Of a stretch of DNA of 64,000 nt, positions 22,600-34,159 are shown piece after piece. The stretch covers positions 10,168,216-10,232,215 of the forward strand of contig JAYGXS010000004.1 in the NCBI GenBank assembly GCA_036362985.1, read 5' to 3'. The stretch is from Ligula intestinalis. Lineage: Eukaryota > Platyhelminthes > Cestoda > Diphyllobothriidea > Diphyllobothriidae. The position numbers and the translations under genes were made by a program. Positions within the stretch are counted from its first letter, which is position 1. Each line of letters opens with the position of its first letter. The notes beneath the pieces are model-generated. The model worked only from the letters and a program-made list of their open reading frames with translations, ran no database searches and was not told the origin of the DNA.

Positions 22600-22750
22600 A
22601 GAATTTTATTCTCCTGATGAAGAATCCGCGACGGATTTCGAAACGTCAAGCGAATAAAAGTCTTCTCCCAGCGATCGCATCAGCTTCTTCTCGTTTACTT
22701 CCTGAGACTTGCATATCCGCTTGTAATTCTGGTTTCTTAGCCGGTATCGA
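22600..22750 (+). repeat. Hammerhead-bearing small element
   Basis: The core at 22614-22647 is followed by CGAATAAAAG, 'CTCCCAGCGATCGCATC' and 'TTACTTCCTGAGACTTGC'. The last two strings recur in the 26532-26741 insertion. Confidence 0.65.
22604..22659 (+). ncRNA. Hammerhead-like ribozyme with stems I and II
   Basis: The best candidate. TTTTATTC (22604-22611) is exactly complementary to GAATAAAA (22652-22659) as stem I. CTGATGA is at 22614-22620. AGAATCCG / CGGATTTC forms stem II with a CGA loop. GAAACGTC lies at 22640-22647, with cleavage expected after the final C. Stem III would be only AC/GU, formed between two molecules. The A-C closing pair of stem II is non-canonical. Confidence 0.58.
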
Positions 22751-22809
22751 CCAGTTATACCCAACTAAACGGCCCAGGTTCGAACTCGTGGCCTGCTCAT
22801 TAGAAGTCC

Positions 22810-23215
22810 TATCGCGGGGGGTTAAATGAGTTAAACCCAGCAACTGCCATTTTCAGACCATGGTTACTTAGTGCAGAAGAGAAGTCGGGAAAGGCCAAAG
22901 TAGTAGGAAGAGTTTATTGTGTGCACAGGACGGAGAATAGATGAAGGAAGTCTGACTTGAGAGAACACGACCATCCAGAAGATTGACCGGTTCCCAAGTG
23001 CCAGTTTGTGAGCAGTCAGGCCAGTAGACAGAGAGAGAGAGAACGTTCATTGGCTAGGTCGGCCTATGATTGGTTGGACAGCGGGTGGGTAGAAATTGAC
23101 GTGGGTGGCCTATGTCACGCGCACCAGTAGTTTGGCGACCGCAACGACCTTGAGGTCTATACAGATTGAGGTCACGACAGGAAGGCCAGACATTGGACAG
23201 GCAATCGTCACTACA
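22810..23215 (-). repeat. Solo LTR, family L1
   Basis: From TATCGCGGGGGG to CGTCACTACA, with an exact GTCC duplication on both sides (22806-22809 and 23216-23219). A (GA)n run near 23030 lengthens it. 406 bp. Confidence 0.87.
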
Positions 23216-23689
23216 GTCCAACACCCTAACCACTGGCTCCTTGTCCTGTTGATTGCGATTAGCGTATTAACAATGGTAGATGAGTGTTCACCGGTTGCTT
23301 TACGAAACTCGGAGCTCAATCTAGAGCTCCGCCAGCCTGCGCTTGGTGGTGAACGCCCCTCTACCACTTTTATTCCGATTACTCACGACTGTGGTATCAC
23401 ATGCGAGGACTTTAGACCTCAATCTCAAGACAAATCGGAACAGCGTATGGCCGGGGCCTGAGAGTCAAGATTCTTCTTAATATGACCTAATGGTAAATAT
23501 CTCCGATGTGATCTCTGAGCGAGTTAATTCTGGTTTGCCTCGGTTGGGCGGATCAAAGTGTGTTTAATATGATGCAGACATGTTGACCACGACACACTGA
23601 ATGTTTCAAACTTCTAGGCGCACCGCTAGCCCAAACGAGCTGTGGTGATTTGCGTTTAAAGTTGTTTCTGATAAAGAGAAGTGACGCAG

Positions 23690-24005
23690 CACCATTCCCT
23701 TCTCATGGAGATGCACGGGACAACAGCCGTCGCATCTGTAGACCACGTCCGACTTTGCTATATCTGGCGTCTTTGTTCAAGACCACTTGTCTTAACGTCA
23801 TCCACTATCACAGTGAGCGCCTTCAGACGTGCTCACCTGCAGACACTTGACCGACTTCCACTCGGACTTACACGAGCGCCACTTGAGCACACCCCTTTCC
23901 TCTACCATCGGCCGATAAGGATTCGCCAACCGGACACGACACCCCTCGGATAATGTCACGCAAACAGTTGAACAGCTGCCACCACTGTCTGACGCACTCA
24001 CTCAG
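23690..24005 (+). repeat. Dispersed repeat (unclassified)
   Basis: Second long copy of the 17040-17310 repeat, with the same block order. Confidence 0.55.
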
Positions 24006-24269
24006 GCGTGTTTGGACAAATTCACCATTAGCCCTGACTATGCCAATGGCCACTGCTGGCTGAGACAGCAACTGAGAGTTCTGTGCACCATAAATCCATC
24101 ACCCAGGAGCCTTTTGTCTTCTTCAACACACACATGCCATCTCCTACGATTGTCGGCAGTCTTCGACTGATCACAGGTGCACGGGAGAGAGGAGAGAATC
24201 GGAGGCCGATTCAGCTGGGACACCGCAACCTAATACTTATCTGATAACATAAGATATATAATTCACGAG

Positions 24270-25080
24270 GGAAGAAGAAGATGAAACGGATCGGCAGCCA
24301 CCCCTTCTTGATGCACTCGTCATGCGAACTTCCAGCCGCGAGATCGAATAAACGGTTTACAGGAAGGCGACAGACACCACACTGCTTCTCAACTTTCACA
24401 GCAACCATCCAGTGGTTCACAAGCGAAGCTGCGTGTGAACTCTGTTCAAAAGAATTCAGACTCACTGCAGTAACCCAGACGTCAATGCACAGGAGGCCCG
24501 ATATCTCCGCAACCAATTTATGCGGAATGGCTATCCGAAGGCTTTCAATAACCGTTGCTGGCGTGCCCGCCCTCCGAGGACCAGACCAGGACCAACACCT
24601 ACGATATTGCATGCGCTGCCATTCATCAAGGATGTGTCGGAAGCGACAGAGCGCATTGCTGCGGGACTAGGCGTCGGAATTGCGCACCGCCCCAAGGCCA
24701 CCATGCGCAGTCGTATCATGAGAATAAAGGACCGATTAAGCCCCAGTGAGCAGTCAGGCGTAGTTTATCGCATACCATGTCTGAACTGTCCCCGAAATTA
24801 GACTGGACAGACAGGAAGAATGCTTGGTTCGCGCATGTAGGAACATAAGCTAGCTGTCAGACAGGGTGACGCACAGTCGCAAGTGGCGGCCCACACCCAT
24901 GGAACGGGCCACGAATTTAACTTTGCAGCCGCAAGAGAAGTTGCTCACGTGGACAGCAAGACCGCATGAGAGTTAATTGAAGCCTGGGCCTCGGATGACA
25001 ACTCAGTCAACCGATGCACTAAGTTGGCGTCCGCCTCCATCGCTCTCCGCAGGCATCTACACATGAGCAAAACTGGTGAT
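24270..25080 (+). pseudogene. Penelope-like element, family C, 3' part
   Basis: The plus-strand translation holds 'LPFIKDVSEATERIAAGLG', 'SPSEQSGVVYRIPCLNCP' and, past stops, 'TGQTGRMLGSRM', 'EHKLAVRQGDAQSQVAAH' and 'ELIEAWASDDNSVNRC'. This is a GIY-YIG endonuclease of the PLE type found repeatedly in flatworm genomes. There are three in-frame stops (after CPRN, after GSRM, and before ELIEAW). The RT end upstream (24280-24520) is out of frame. A hammerhead-like motif lies 150 bp downstream at 25238. Confidence 0.78.
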
Positions 25081-25237
25081 TAATGAGTCTCCCCCGTCCT
25101 TCTCTTCTACCCCTCGCCCCCTCCTCCTCCCCCTTCCCCAACCTATTCTTCGCACTCCCTACACCTCTTCCCCCTATAACAGTCGATTGGTTCCTGCCCC
25201 CTATAATTGCTGCTCGCTTTTGGTTGACGGTTTATCG

Positions 25238-25271
25238 CTGAAGATGGACTCTCGCAAGAGCCCGAAAGCTC
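25238..25271 (+). ncRNA. Hammerhead-like core at a PLE 3' end
   Basis: CTGAAGA fits the CUGANGA consensus. GGACTC and GAGCCC can pair in five of six positions around a TCGCAA loop, followed by GAAAGCTC. It lies just downstream of the GIY-YIG pseudogene, where PLEs are known to carry hammerheads. Confidence 0.42.
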
Positions 25272-25512
25272 AGATGAAGTAAATTACGATTCCGGTGAAC
25301 GCAACGACTTATTCTAGAGAAATACCTGGGATATGAACCTTTGCCTCTATACATAAGAGAAGCAGCTACTGCAACAATTTGTTTGAACATGCGCCGATTC
25401 ATGTGCAAACCAGTTTACCCCCTTTGTAAAAGTTGTTGTCCTACTTATCGAGTCATGCGGGGTACGTCGGGAAATCAATATTATCGCAGGGACACGTTGG
25501 GAAGTCACCAGT

Positions 25513-25879
25513 TATCGAGGAGTTTTAGGGCTAAAAAAATTTCACACTAACGGCTGCGACATTCCAGGCCCGGTTCCTTAGGTAAAGAAAGAGAAGCCTT
25601 GGGAAGGCCAGAGTAGTAGGAAGAATATATTCTTTACAGAATAAATTAGAGAAGAGGCAGTAGGAAAATGACTATCAAACGCTTGCACAACCGCAAGCCA
25701 GTGGACGGCGTCTGAAGTGAGGTCTGCTCGGCAGTCGTCACATGAGGGCCTGGGTGATTCGGTCTGTGATTGGCAGTTACAGAGACTGGAAACAGCGAGC
25801 ACGTCCGAAAGTGCACTTCGACTTGAGCTAGTCACGACAGGCGTTCAAAAATGCACTTCGTGTTGAGTCAGTCACTACA
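25513..25879 (-). repeat. LTR copy, family L1
   Basis: From TATCGAGGAGTTTTAGGGC to GTCAGTCACTACA, with 'CCCGGTTCCTTAGG' inside. No target duplication was detected (CAGT versus TATT). Confidence 0.68.
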
Positions 25880-26379
25880 TATTCACTGATGATGCTGTGG
25901 CAGTCTGCTCTCATTTTTCGTCTACATTTACTAAGGGCAGTTTTCTAGAAGTATCCGACGAAAAGCGTTCACGATCAAAGCACCAAACTCTGCGTGACGT
26001 ATGGTAATCCTTCCGGAACTTCCTTCAGGCTACCAATTTTTCACAGCACATTAAGGTTTCGTTTACTGAAGCATAAATTAAAATACTGTCAAATACAGTA
26101 TGATGTGATGCCTCATACCCACACTGACACACCCCTGGCTTCCGCATATTTTGACACTTGACGCATGGTCGCCTCCCAGAGGACAGAGTGAGTTTCAATC
26201 ACATGTCACTGCCTGGAATCATTCGCCCATGTACGTGAGTTTCGGCTTAACATAACTAGGAAGCAGTCCGCGGGAAATGTGCAGTTTCAGTATGATTATA
26301 GGGGAGTTCAGATAATGAAATGGTTCTGGTACACATCTGAGAAAAAAATTTTTCTCGTAGATGAACCTGTTAAGAGACC
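25880..26379. other. No gene recognised
   Basis: No coding, RNA or repeat pattern that I can support. Confidence 0.4.
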
Positions 26380-26985
26380 TATCGACGGGTTAAGAAGTTT
26401 TAACCCTGACAGCTACGATCTTCTAGGCCCGTGGTTCCCTTAGGTGAGATGAGAGAAGACAGTGAGAAAGCGAGATGGTCAGGAATAGTGTATTCTGTAG
26501 AAGGATAGGAGAATAGATGAATAGAGTTTTGCGAAGTAGCAGACAACTCGATCGCTGGGACACTATATTTATTTGCCTGACGTTTCGATATCCGTCACGG
26601 ATCCATCTGTGAGTATGGCTCTGAAGATGAATCGGCGACGGATATCGAAACGTCAAGCAAATAAACCTAGTGTTCCAGCGATCGAGTTGTCTTCTACTTC
26701 GCAATTACTTCCTGGGACTCATATGTTTGCTTGTATTGGAAAGAGTTTTGTCGCTCGTATGACCGCAGTCCAGCTGCTACGTTGTCAATTGCGGAGTGAA
26801 GACAGCGTCGGGAATAGCCGGATGGCCGGCGAATGCTTTGTTTCAGTAGCCAATGTCTAAACTAGCTGTAGGGCGCGACCTTGAGATGGGCGAAGGCTGG
26901 CATACACGCACGGGCCTTGCAGGCCAAAGGCGTCACGCGTCAGCGGCTGATCTTGGGCTCCAAGTGGCTGCTAGAGTCCACTACA
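26380..26985 (-). repeat. L1 LTR carrying a nested hammerhead element
   Basis: From TATCGACGGGTTAAG to GAGTCCACTACA. Without the 210-bp insertion and its duplication it would be about 387 bp, the normal L1 size. The flanks (GACC and GGTC) do not match. Confidence 0.7.
26532..26741 (+). mobile_element. 210-bp hammerhead-type inverted-repeat element with 9-bp TSD
   Basis: AGAGTTTTG occurs immediately left (26523-26531) and right (26742-26750) of this segment, a 9-bp target-site duplication. Most of the insert is an imperfect palindrome (26531-26702). Its arms begin CGAAGTAGCAGACAACTCG and each contains a hammerhead-like half: plus strand CTGAAGA (26621) ... GAAACGTC (26647-26654), and on the minus strand GAAACGTC (26579-26586). 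A single-copy tail (26703-26741) contains 'ATTACTTCCTGGGACTC'. It encodes no protein, so it must have been moved by another element's machinery; a PLE is the likely source. Confidence 0.72.
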
Positions 26986-27099
26986 GGTCCTCATAGTATA
27001 CTGGTTGCGAATCAGATTGTTTCCAAGCCCGCGCTATGGCTCGTTTAATTTCATCCGGGTGCGGACGCAAGCAGCGTCGTCAGCCGCTTTGACGACACC

Positions 27100-27285
27100 A
27101 CGCTCTCACACGGCCCTCACGGTTGAACGCCCTGTCAGACCGAGTGGCAAGTTCCTCCTAACTATTCTATAAACAATATATTTTTCCTAACACTGTGGCC
27201 TTCCCAAGAATTCTCTCCTCTCCTGAGGAACCGGGCCTGGAAGATCACAGCTGTTAGGGTTAAACCGTATAAGCCTTAACTTGTA
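27100..27285 (+). repeat. L1 LTR, 3' portion
   Basis: 'TATAAACAATATATTTTTCC', 'GAGGAACCGGGCCTGGAAG' and the terminal 'GTTAGGGTTAAACCG...GCCTTAAC' match L1 ends. The 5' limit is unclear. Confidence 0.6.
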
Positions 27286-27571
27286 GCGATACTTCCTCTG
27301 TTAACCAATAGGAGTTGCTCTCCTATTTTTTGTTGTCTTTTTGTCCCTTCTGCAACCTTTTCACCTACATTTTCAGTTAAGTATGACAACAACAAGCGTC
27401 CTTTATTTCCTTCTTATTGCGCAGTTTTCACGCGCCTATGCGATTTCGGATTTGTCTCATCCGTTACTTCCCCTTTAACTACGATTTCTGTAAGACACTT
27501 GGGCGGGGGCTCTTACCGAAAATGAAATAAAATGTTCTTTCTTGCACTCATTCGGTAGAAAATCATGCCTC

Positions 27572-28101
27572 TGTAGCGACCCCTTATTCTTAGTCATGCT
27601 CTCCTAGGACGCCGCGGGGACAAGCCATGTCTGGCGTGACCACCACGCGGACGCAAGTAACGACAGTCAAAGCCTCCACTCAAGGTCGGGACTTGTCTGG
27701 CCTCGCTAGCCAATCACTTCTCAAGGCGAGACCAGTGCACAAGATGCGGCGGAGTTGTTTACACTCAGTCGCTCCCGGAGCCGACGAATTATTGTTCGGT
27801 TGTAGTGTCCGGACCCGGTGATCTACTTGCCGGACTGCGCCTCTGGACTCCGGCCCATTCATGGCTGGACTACACTTGTCTGGGAGTCACTTGCATGTTA
27901 CTCATGTTCTACTCCTTCTAACCTTATTAAATCATTCATAACACTTTGGCCTTTCATGCCTTATCCTATTCAACTAGCTTATACATGTTGGGATACGTTT
28001 CATCGTCTATTATCTGGCCGGACCACATCGTATCCCACATTGTTGACCCCGACGTTCTCAATACATCACATTGTTGACCCCGCCGTTCACTTCACCCCAC
28101 A
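27572..28101 (+). repeat. Solo LTR, family L2 (extended)
   Basis: Begins TGTAGCGACC. Flanked by CCTC at 27568-27571 and 28102-28105. The L2 homology ends at TATCCCACA (28039); beyond it two tandem pieces starting TTGTTGACCCCG extend to 28101. That string resembles a tRNA-Trp primer-binding site, so the right part could be internal sequence rather than LTR. Confidence 0.7.
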
Positions 28102-28105
28102 CCTC

Positions 28106-28849
28106 CTTCGAAGTGTATACCTGAAGAATGGGTATTATTAGGTTCTAAAATCTATGATTATTAATTTTTTGAAGATCATACAATTTTCACTCAAATGCCA
28201 TCATGGTTACCCGCATATAAACGCTTCTTATGAAGAATACAACATCGAAAACATCGATTGCAAACTGTTGGATTCCTATATTGTATCTACTTAATGGCAT
28301 AGAAGAATGTATAATTTTGCTACAGCGACAGATTGAGTTTCAAATGAGTCCGCAGTTAGAAATTTGTAAAGTCGAAACTTGCCCTTTCTTAGAAAATAAA
28401 GTTTGAAGCACACCTGCTATAAGGACATCAATAGTGCTTACTACTTACGTAGTTATATTTTACGGGGTGGTTTTTTTTGGCGGTCGGGAAGAAGCTCCTG
28501 ACTTATCTGAAAACTCTTGAGATTATGTTACACGATAATCAGTCTAATAACTCTCAATAATCCTTTCTAATCCAAAGTGAATTTCAGAATTTTGGCTACC
28601 ATTTAATACGATCGGCTATTGATGGTAAGTCTGGGTACCTTTGGTGCCCCTTTGCCACTTAGAGGGTGCAGCTACCAGACGAACTTGTGTCAAGTCTTTC
28701 GCAGGCAAGCAGGGTAAGCGCTTTCGTCAATCGGTTGGCTGCTATTCTTGGCGATCGAAAAAGTATCGAATCCGGCCTTTTATAAATCACCATTGCATTC
28801 CACAGACTTCATTCGGATCCGGACGTCCGCACAGCACTCAGCCTGGTTT
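28106..28849. repeat. AT-rich dispersed repeat and unassigned sequence
   Basis: 28130-28620 shares patches with 12552-13194 and 48190-48560 (for example 'TACGTAGTTATATTTTACGG'). No gene seen. Confidence 0.4.
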
Positions 28850-29165
28850 ATAAAGTTTATCGGCACCTGACGACTGTCCCCCATTCCTAATGGACTTCAT
28901 AGCTGTGAAAAGAATACCCATTGCTGGCTTTACCCGGCATTCAATCTTCCACGAATTCAGACCTTGACTACTGTTCTACAGAACTGCGTTTCGCAAAGAA
29001 GCTTCTGATCCGCAAGACCCCACCAGGTGTCGGAAATTTAATCACACCTGAGCCACGTTACCCGTCCAGCCTACTGCAACGTATGGAATTTTTAGCTGTT
29101 GAGACAGGTAATCAATGCTGCTATCCTACGCTAAGAACGCGTCACGATAGGCCGCGTCCAATACC
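28850..29165 (+). pseudogene. Gypsy integrase C-terminal fragment
   Basis: 'LALPGIQSSTNSDLDYCSTE' and 'LITPEPRYPSSLLQRMEF' correspond to the integrase core exit region seen in gypsy 1 ('LGIRSSLKSDLDCSATELVF'). Downstream coding is lost. With LTR pieces at 27100-27285 and 29600-29925 in the same orientation, this may be the last trace of one decayed element. Confidence 0.55.
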
Positions 29166-29599
29166 CTAGGGATGACGAAATCGACTACGTATTCAGTCTA
29201 GCGAAGAAAAACAATAGGAAAAAGATGTCCACTATTGATTCGACATACAAACCAGTTGAAGTATCGCGGTCTAACATAAATCCACCGATTCTGATACGGC
29301 TAGCTGGCTGCCGAGTCCCCTAGGCAATCAATCTAGAATCCACCAGAAATTTACCAGGCGCACTTAATCAAAAGGGAATTTTGGCAGATTTGTAAAACAA
29401 AAGTAACCCATATGTGAAAAACTCAGCGGCCTAGGTTAGATTCGCAGTCACCATAGCAATGGGGAGGCTTAAGTGAAGCCAGCATTCTTACCGTTTGTGC
29501 TACAAGACCCACCGGGAATCATGCGTTTTTAATGGCCTCTCTTGGCATGCAAAGCTTGAGGTAATGTGATTGCAGTTCTCGGCGTGCCTGTAGGGCCAA
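29166..29599. other. No gene recognised
   Basis: Possibly the decayed 3' interior of a gypsy element. No motif seen. Confidence 0.3.
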
Positions 29600-29925
29600 C
29601 CACATGCCTGTCTCGCGTGGCCACTAAGCACATGTACAATAGTCTGCCCTCCTGGTCTGGTCAATCACCTTCAAGGCCGACTCAAAAAAAGACCTCACTG
29701 CGATGACTGCCTATACTCTGACACCCTGGATGCCGCCCCGCTAGGGAGAGGACTGCACTTGTACCAGAGTCAACTTCCCCCTACATATTCTTCATTCCTT
29801 CTGTACATAATAACTTATTCCTTCCACTCTGGCCTCCCACCTCTTCTCCTGCCAACAAGGAACCGGGCCTGAAGATTGAAGTGGCTAGGGTTTTCTCTAT
29901 TAACCTAACCCACTAAGATAAATTT
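29600..29925 (+). repeat. L1-related LTR
   Basis: 'CCTTCTGTACATAATAACTT', 'AAGGAACCGGGCCTGAAGATTG' and the 'TAGGGTTTTCTCTATTAACC' end match L1-type LTRs, closest to 5222-5587. The 5' limit is approximate. Confidence 0.6.
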
Positions 29926-32599
29926 AATTGCACTTCGGTCAAGTTTCACACCCAGTATATAGCAATGTGTGGAATCCACAAACACTGATACAGTAAGCTG
30001 ACTATCTATGCAGCATTTATTAAACAATCAATCCAGTATCTTTCAGATGACTTTTAGACTCCCGTAACTAAAATATGTTTTTGCCATAAACGTATATTAA
30101 TTACCATACAGCTGTTTCTCATTAAGCCGCATCGTTTTCTGTTTGCAAAGGGGTCCAATCTTTCTCCAAATCCATAAACGCTTTAACCAATGTATTAACC
30201 GAATAAAACAGTAGGTTGTACCGGAAACCAGTTCCCCTCTGGAACCGGAAGACAGAGAATATCACTAAATTAGCAGAGTGATTAGAGGCGTAGCTCCGAC
30301 GGGTCAGCGGCCCAATGCTTTCTTTCGCTGAGGCGACACTTTCGAGTCGCCTACTTCCCCTAGTCAGCCTCGATGAAGGTTTGTCAACATTTCGCTGGCC
30401 AGCATTCACCTACCCCCTGTAGTCTGTAATTACACTTTAGGATCTAATAAACAAATACAGTGAAGCCCCGAATGACGAGCAGCTCCATCTACGAGCCTGT
30501 CCAGTAACGAGCGAGCCACTAGCAGAAAATTCGTTTCGATTGACCAGCTTGTGCTTAGTTAACCAACTGTCAGTGCGTGTGTTTGCATATGTCCGCCGTT
30601 GAGTCTTGCTTCCAGGGCCGTGGGTCCTCGGTCGCCTGGAGCCGATCAGGGAAATGGTGCAGTTTGATTGGCTAAGTTTCGCAAGACGAGCGTTTCACAT
30701 AATGAGCTCGGTGCCAGAACGGACTCAAATCCTTAACTGATATTCCAATGTAAATATTTGCAGACTATGCGTTGTCAGGAGCTGAAAAGCTGTGGTTGGG
30801 TATGACCGACTGATGGGAGCTAACAAGCCCAGAGTGGCCATTTACGTCGCCTAGCCTTTATCGGCAACCCCGTCAACATGGTCAGTGTCCTGGAATGAAT
30901 TCATTTATTGCAATTCAGTCTTCCTTTCGCGTGTGGTTGAAACTGACAAACGGAAATCTTGATGTTTATACTACTTGACGCTAGTTCACGTGAATATGCG
31001 CGTTGCGACTTGGTAAATGCCGTTCTTTAAGGAGTAATATGAGTAAAATTTGGACGTTTTACATTCAAGCAGTTTGCACTATTACAGCTTGTTCTTCAAG
31101 TGTACCCTTTAAACATTGAAAAGTACGCTTAAATTTCGATTGCATTACCGTGGCTAAGTCGTGGAGGCGATCGACGCGTCTTTTGGTGTATCGCCTATTG
31201 GCTTGCCTTGGTATTAAAATTGGTTGTTATACCACCACAATTGTCCGCATGCGACAGCGAGAGGTATATCGATTGGCCCTGCCCGATTTCCCTGGCTGCG
31301 CACTCTGACAGTGAAGCGACTTACCCACGTGCACGCGCAAACTCATACAATTCAGATCTAGTAGTTACCGCATCGATCGTTCCCACGGTTGACTTGGCGT
31401 GCCTACCATTCCTGGGTGCAGTAGACATCAAAAAATATTAACTGGCTTACGCCGTTCTAGAGAAGATGTAACCGGTATCCCCTAGTTATGAATTCCTGCT
31501 TACATTTGGTGGGCATATGAAAAGCAAGAGCCAGAGACGTTCGCTAGTTCTCCCCTCGGAAAGTTGCTCTCCAAAATTTCCAACCTTGAGCTAACAACAT
31601 GATATTTAAAAAAATGCATCGATAAAGAGCGAGAGAGAATGAAAACGCTGAATTTTGAAGCTACCAGGCAAGAATAGCAGTGGCAAACTTTACAGCTTAT
31701 TAATCGAAAGATGCAGGATTTATTATCCTAGTATAAAAGACAGTTGTAAAGGGGACTGAGTGCGTCGAATAAACGAGATAAACTTACCATTTAGATTATG
31801 ACAAGGTATTTATATGTACTACACAGGACTTGATCCCCACTAAATCTGTAGCTGTCTAAGTAATGGCTGTACTCGGATCACTACAATCATCAGACCGAAT
31901 CCCAGGTTGAATGTAAAAATAGAAGTCACCAGAAGGAGCGACTTATTGTGTATGTATGTGTTCGGCCATCGATTTCTATGAAGTCCACCAGGTGCACCAA
32001 CAGGTTGGTACAGAAGGTGCCGGCCTCAGAGGTTAGCTTTAAAGTGAAAGAGGACGTGGTTAGCGGCTCCGCGCTCTTCACCTTCTGCCGGAGTCTCGAA
32101 GACTAAACGGGCTGCTTTCTCTAATGCAAGCCGAAACACCACCTAACTTAGTCCTAAGTGGCAGTAGACTTTGTGCGGGTACTACTGTGCTATCTACCCT
32201 CGCTCACCTATAGTAGGTGTCTAGCCAGACTCTAGGAAGCCAGGGCTGGTTAGGCTATTGATAATACTACTAACTAGGGTGCAGCTGAGTCATCTTTTTC
32301 TGGTAATATTTCAGACTGTATCATAAGTCAGAAATGACGTTGGCCATCTTCCGAGACAGTGAGTGGGCAGCAAGAGCTGACGTGCTTTGTAGTCCAGCTA
32401 CGAGAAAAGGGGTGGGGTTAGCAGAGGGGGGTGCATTCGTGGTAAAGGTGTAGTCCAAGCCTACGTCGTCTTAGCGCGTCGTTACGGCGTGCGTGCTTGG
32501 CTGGGAGCTGGGTCGCACGACTGAGCTGCGCAAAAGAAGGGCCACATAGCAGGGGGTGGGGTGTATATCAACATGTCTGTTGATTAATTGGGAGTCAGA
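29926..32599. other. No gene recognised
   Basis: Longest stretch without an assignable feature. A degenerate hammerhead-like string (CTGATGGGAGCTAACAAGCC) lies at 30809-30828 and resembles the motif of the SINE at 36112. No supported coding frame. Confidence 0.4.
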
Positions 32600-32710
32600 T
32601 ACTCAGGCCTCCAGCTCAGTCAAATAAAAACGCTGTCCCAGAGATCGCGCCCTCATCCGCTCTACAACAAGAACCTGGGGCTTGCATGCACGAGTGTCTT
32701 AAAGAAACCG
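32600..32710 (+). repeat. Degenerate tail of hammerhead-type element
   Basis: 'GTCAAATAAAAACGCTGTCC' followed by 'CAGAGATCGCGCCCTCATCC' and 'ACCTGGGGCTTGCATGC' is collinear with the 22640-22740 tail. The catalytic core is not recognisable. Confidence 0.4.
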
Positions 32711-33399
32711 CGAAGTAGGAACCATTGCAGCCTCCTCTGCCTTCGCTCTGGGTGGGTTCGTCTTGGGGCCGTGTTCGCTCGCATTTCCTATTTTCGGTGT
32801 CTCCAGTCCTAGTCCTAGTCTTTTTTATGGACTGAATTCGCCATAGGAAGGTCTAGAACCTGTTGATAGGGTTAGCATCTGAATGTTACGCCTCAAGCGT
32901 GAGTTGTTTAAGATGGTCGCTCCTTAAATGTCCTTAGCATGGCCAGTTTTTCTGAACTGCCTATGTTTGCTCATGATGCGGATCGGCAGTTTTCACTCGG
33001 GTTCTCCGATGTGTTTGCAAACTCCGTTATTGCAATACATTTAGTAGACAACTGTGGGGGTTTCGGTCGGAGACAGTCTGCCCTTAGTTTGCATCACACG
33101 GCGACGGACCGTTGCCTGGGGTCGATGGATTATGTCTGTTCCGGCGGGTTTTAACAATCAAGAGGCCACATCCGAGGCTCCCTTTACGTAGGGAACAGCC
33201 ACCCAAATTAAGGGTTGCTGTTTATTCTGCCGTCATTTGTTTTCTCGGCGCTTGCTTTGTTTAATAAAATAGCTTGGGTATCCATTAGCTCGGAAAAGTT
33301 CATGAAGGTATTGCTGTTGAGCTATTTTGTCAGCACGTGCTTCGGTGTGTTTAAATTCTTCTTTGGAGTCTGGACGAGGCTACGTTTGACGTTGTGTGA
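32711..33399. other. No gene recognised
   Basis: Short frames only, without domains. Confidence 0.35.
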
Positions 33400-34000
33400 C
33401 AACTTCTAACTGAACGCTACGATGAAAGGGACACGTCCCTAAAGTCCGAACATTTGCTAGAGCCTCTATGACATTGACCAATTTCACAGTTAGTGTAGAA
33501 ATGTATGAACAAATAAAAGGCATCCCCATAGGCTCCCCCTATCAGGCCTGACTGCTGAAATGGTCTTTCAACGGAGAGAACGCGTGGTATCCATGAGGTG
33601 TCAACCAAACTCGTTGGCTCGGTAGTTCGATTGAACTTTTGCCGTTGTCACAATATCTGCCGTTGAGTATCTCAAAGAATTAGTGAACTCAGTTGACTCG
33701 AATATCCAATTCACGATGGAAGCTGAAACAAACAACCATCTTCCCTTCTTACATGCCCGGTGTGCAACTAGTCTACTGCAAACTACAGTATTCTGAAAAG
33801 TCAACAGCACATAGCAAATAGTACACTTCAACAACACAGCCTCTGTTTTGCAAACGTCACTTCAGTAGGAATTTAGACTTTTCTGCCACTTATAAAACGC
33901 TGCGTCGTTGAATGCATGAAGACCAGGGCCATATGGTCCCATCAAATATGAGAGTGAGCATGGCTTTGCGACGAACTCACCCGAAGAGGAGGTAGATTTA
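33400..34000 (+). pseudogene. Penelope-like RT fragment, degenerate
   Basis: The plus translation includes 'YEQIKGIPIGSP' (the motif before the catalytic box) and 'LVNSVDSNIQFTMEAETNN' with 'HLPFLHARCATSLLQTTVF', which in PLE RTs follow the YVDD box. The box itself and the reading frame are lost to stops and frameshifts. Probably family C, as at 24270. Confidence 0.68.
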
Positions 34001-34159
34001 CAAGCACCTTCCATCGAGATGACAACGTGTAACGCCAGTTGCCTTGAAAAAAAATCGATCAGTCGAAAGTCGACTACTTTGACCAGTCATTTAAAGTCCT
34101 GATAAACATTTAGCACTACACAATTTGACCACGGATAGCCGATCAAGCTCTTCGAAACC

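Noticed and set aside
27572..28110. Two PBS-like TTGTTGACCCCG strings as proof of an internal gypsy region
   Set aside because: The flanking CCTC duplication places them inside the solo LTR unit; kept only as a note.
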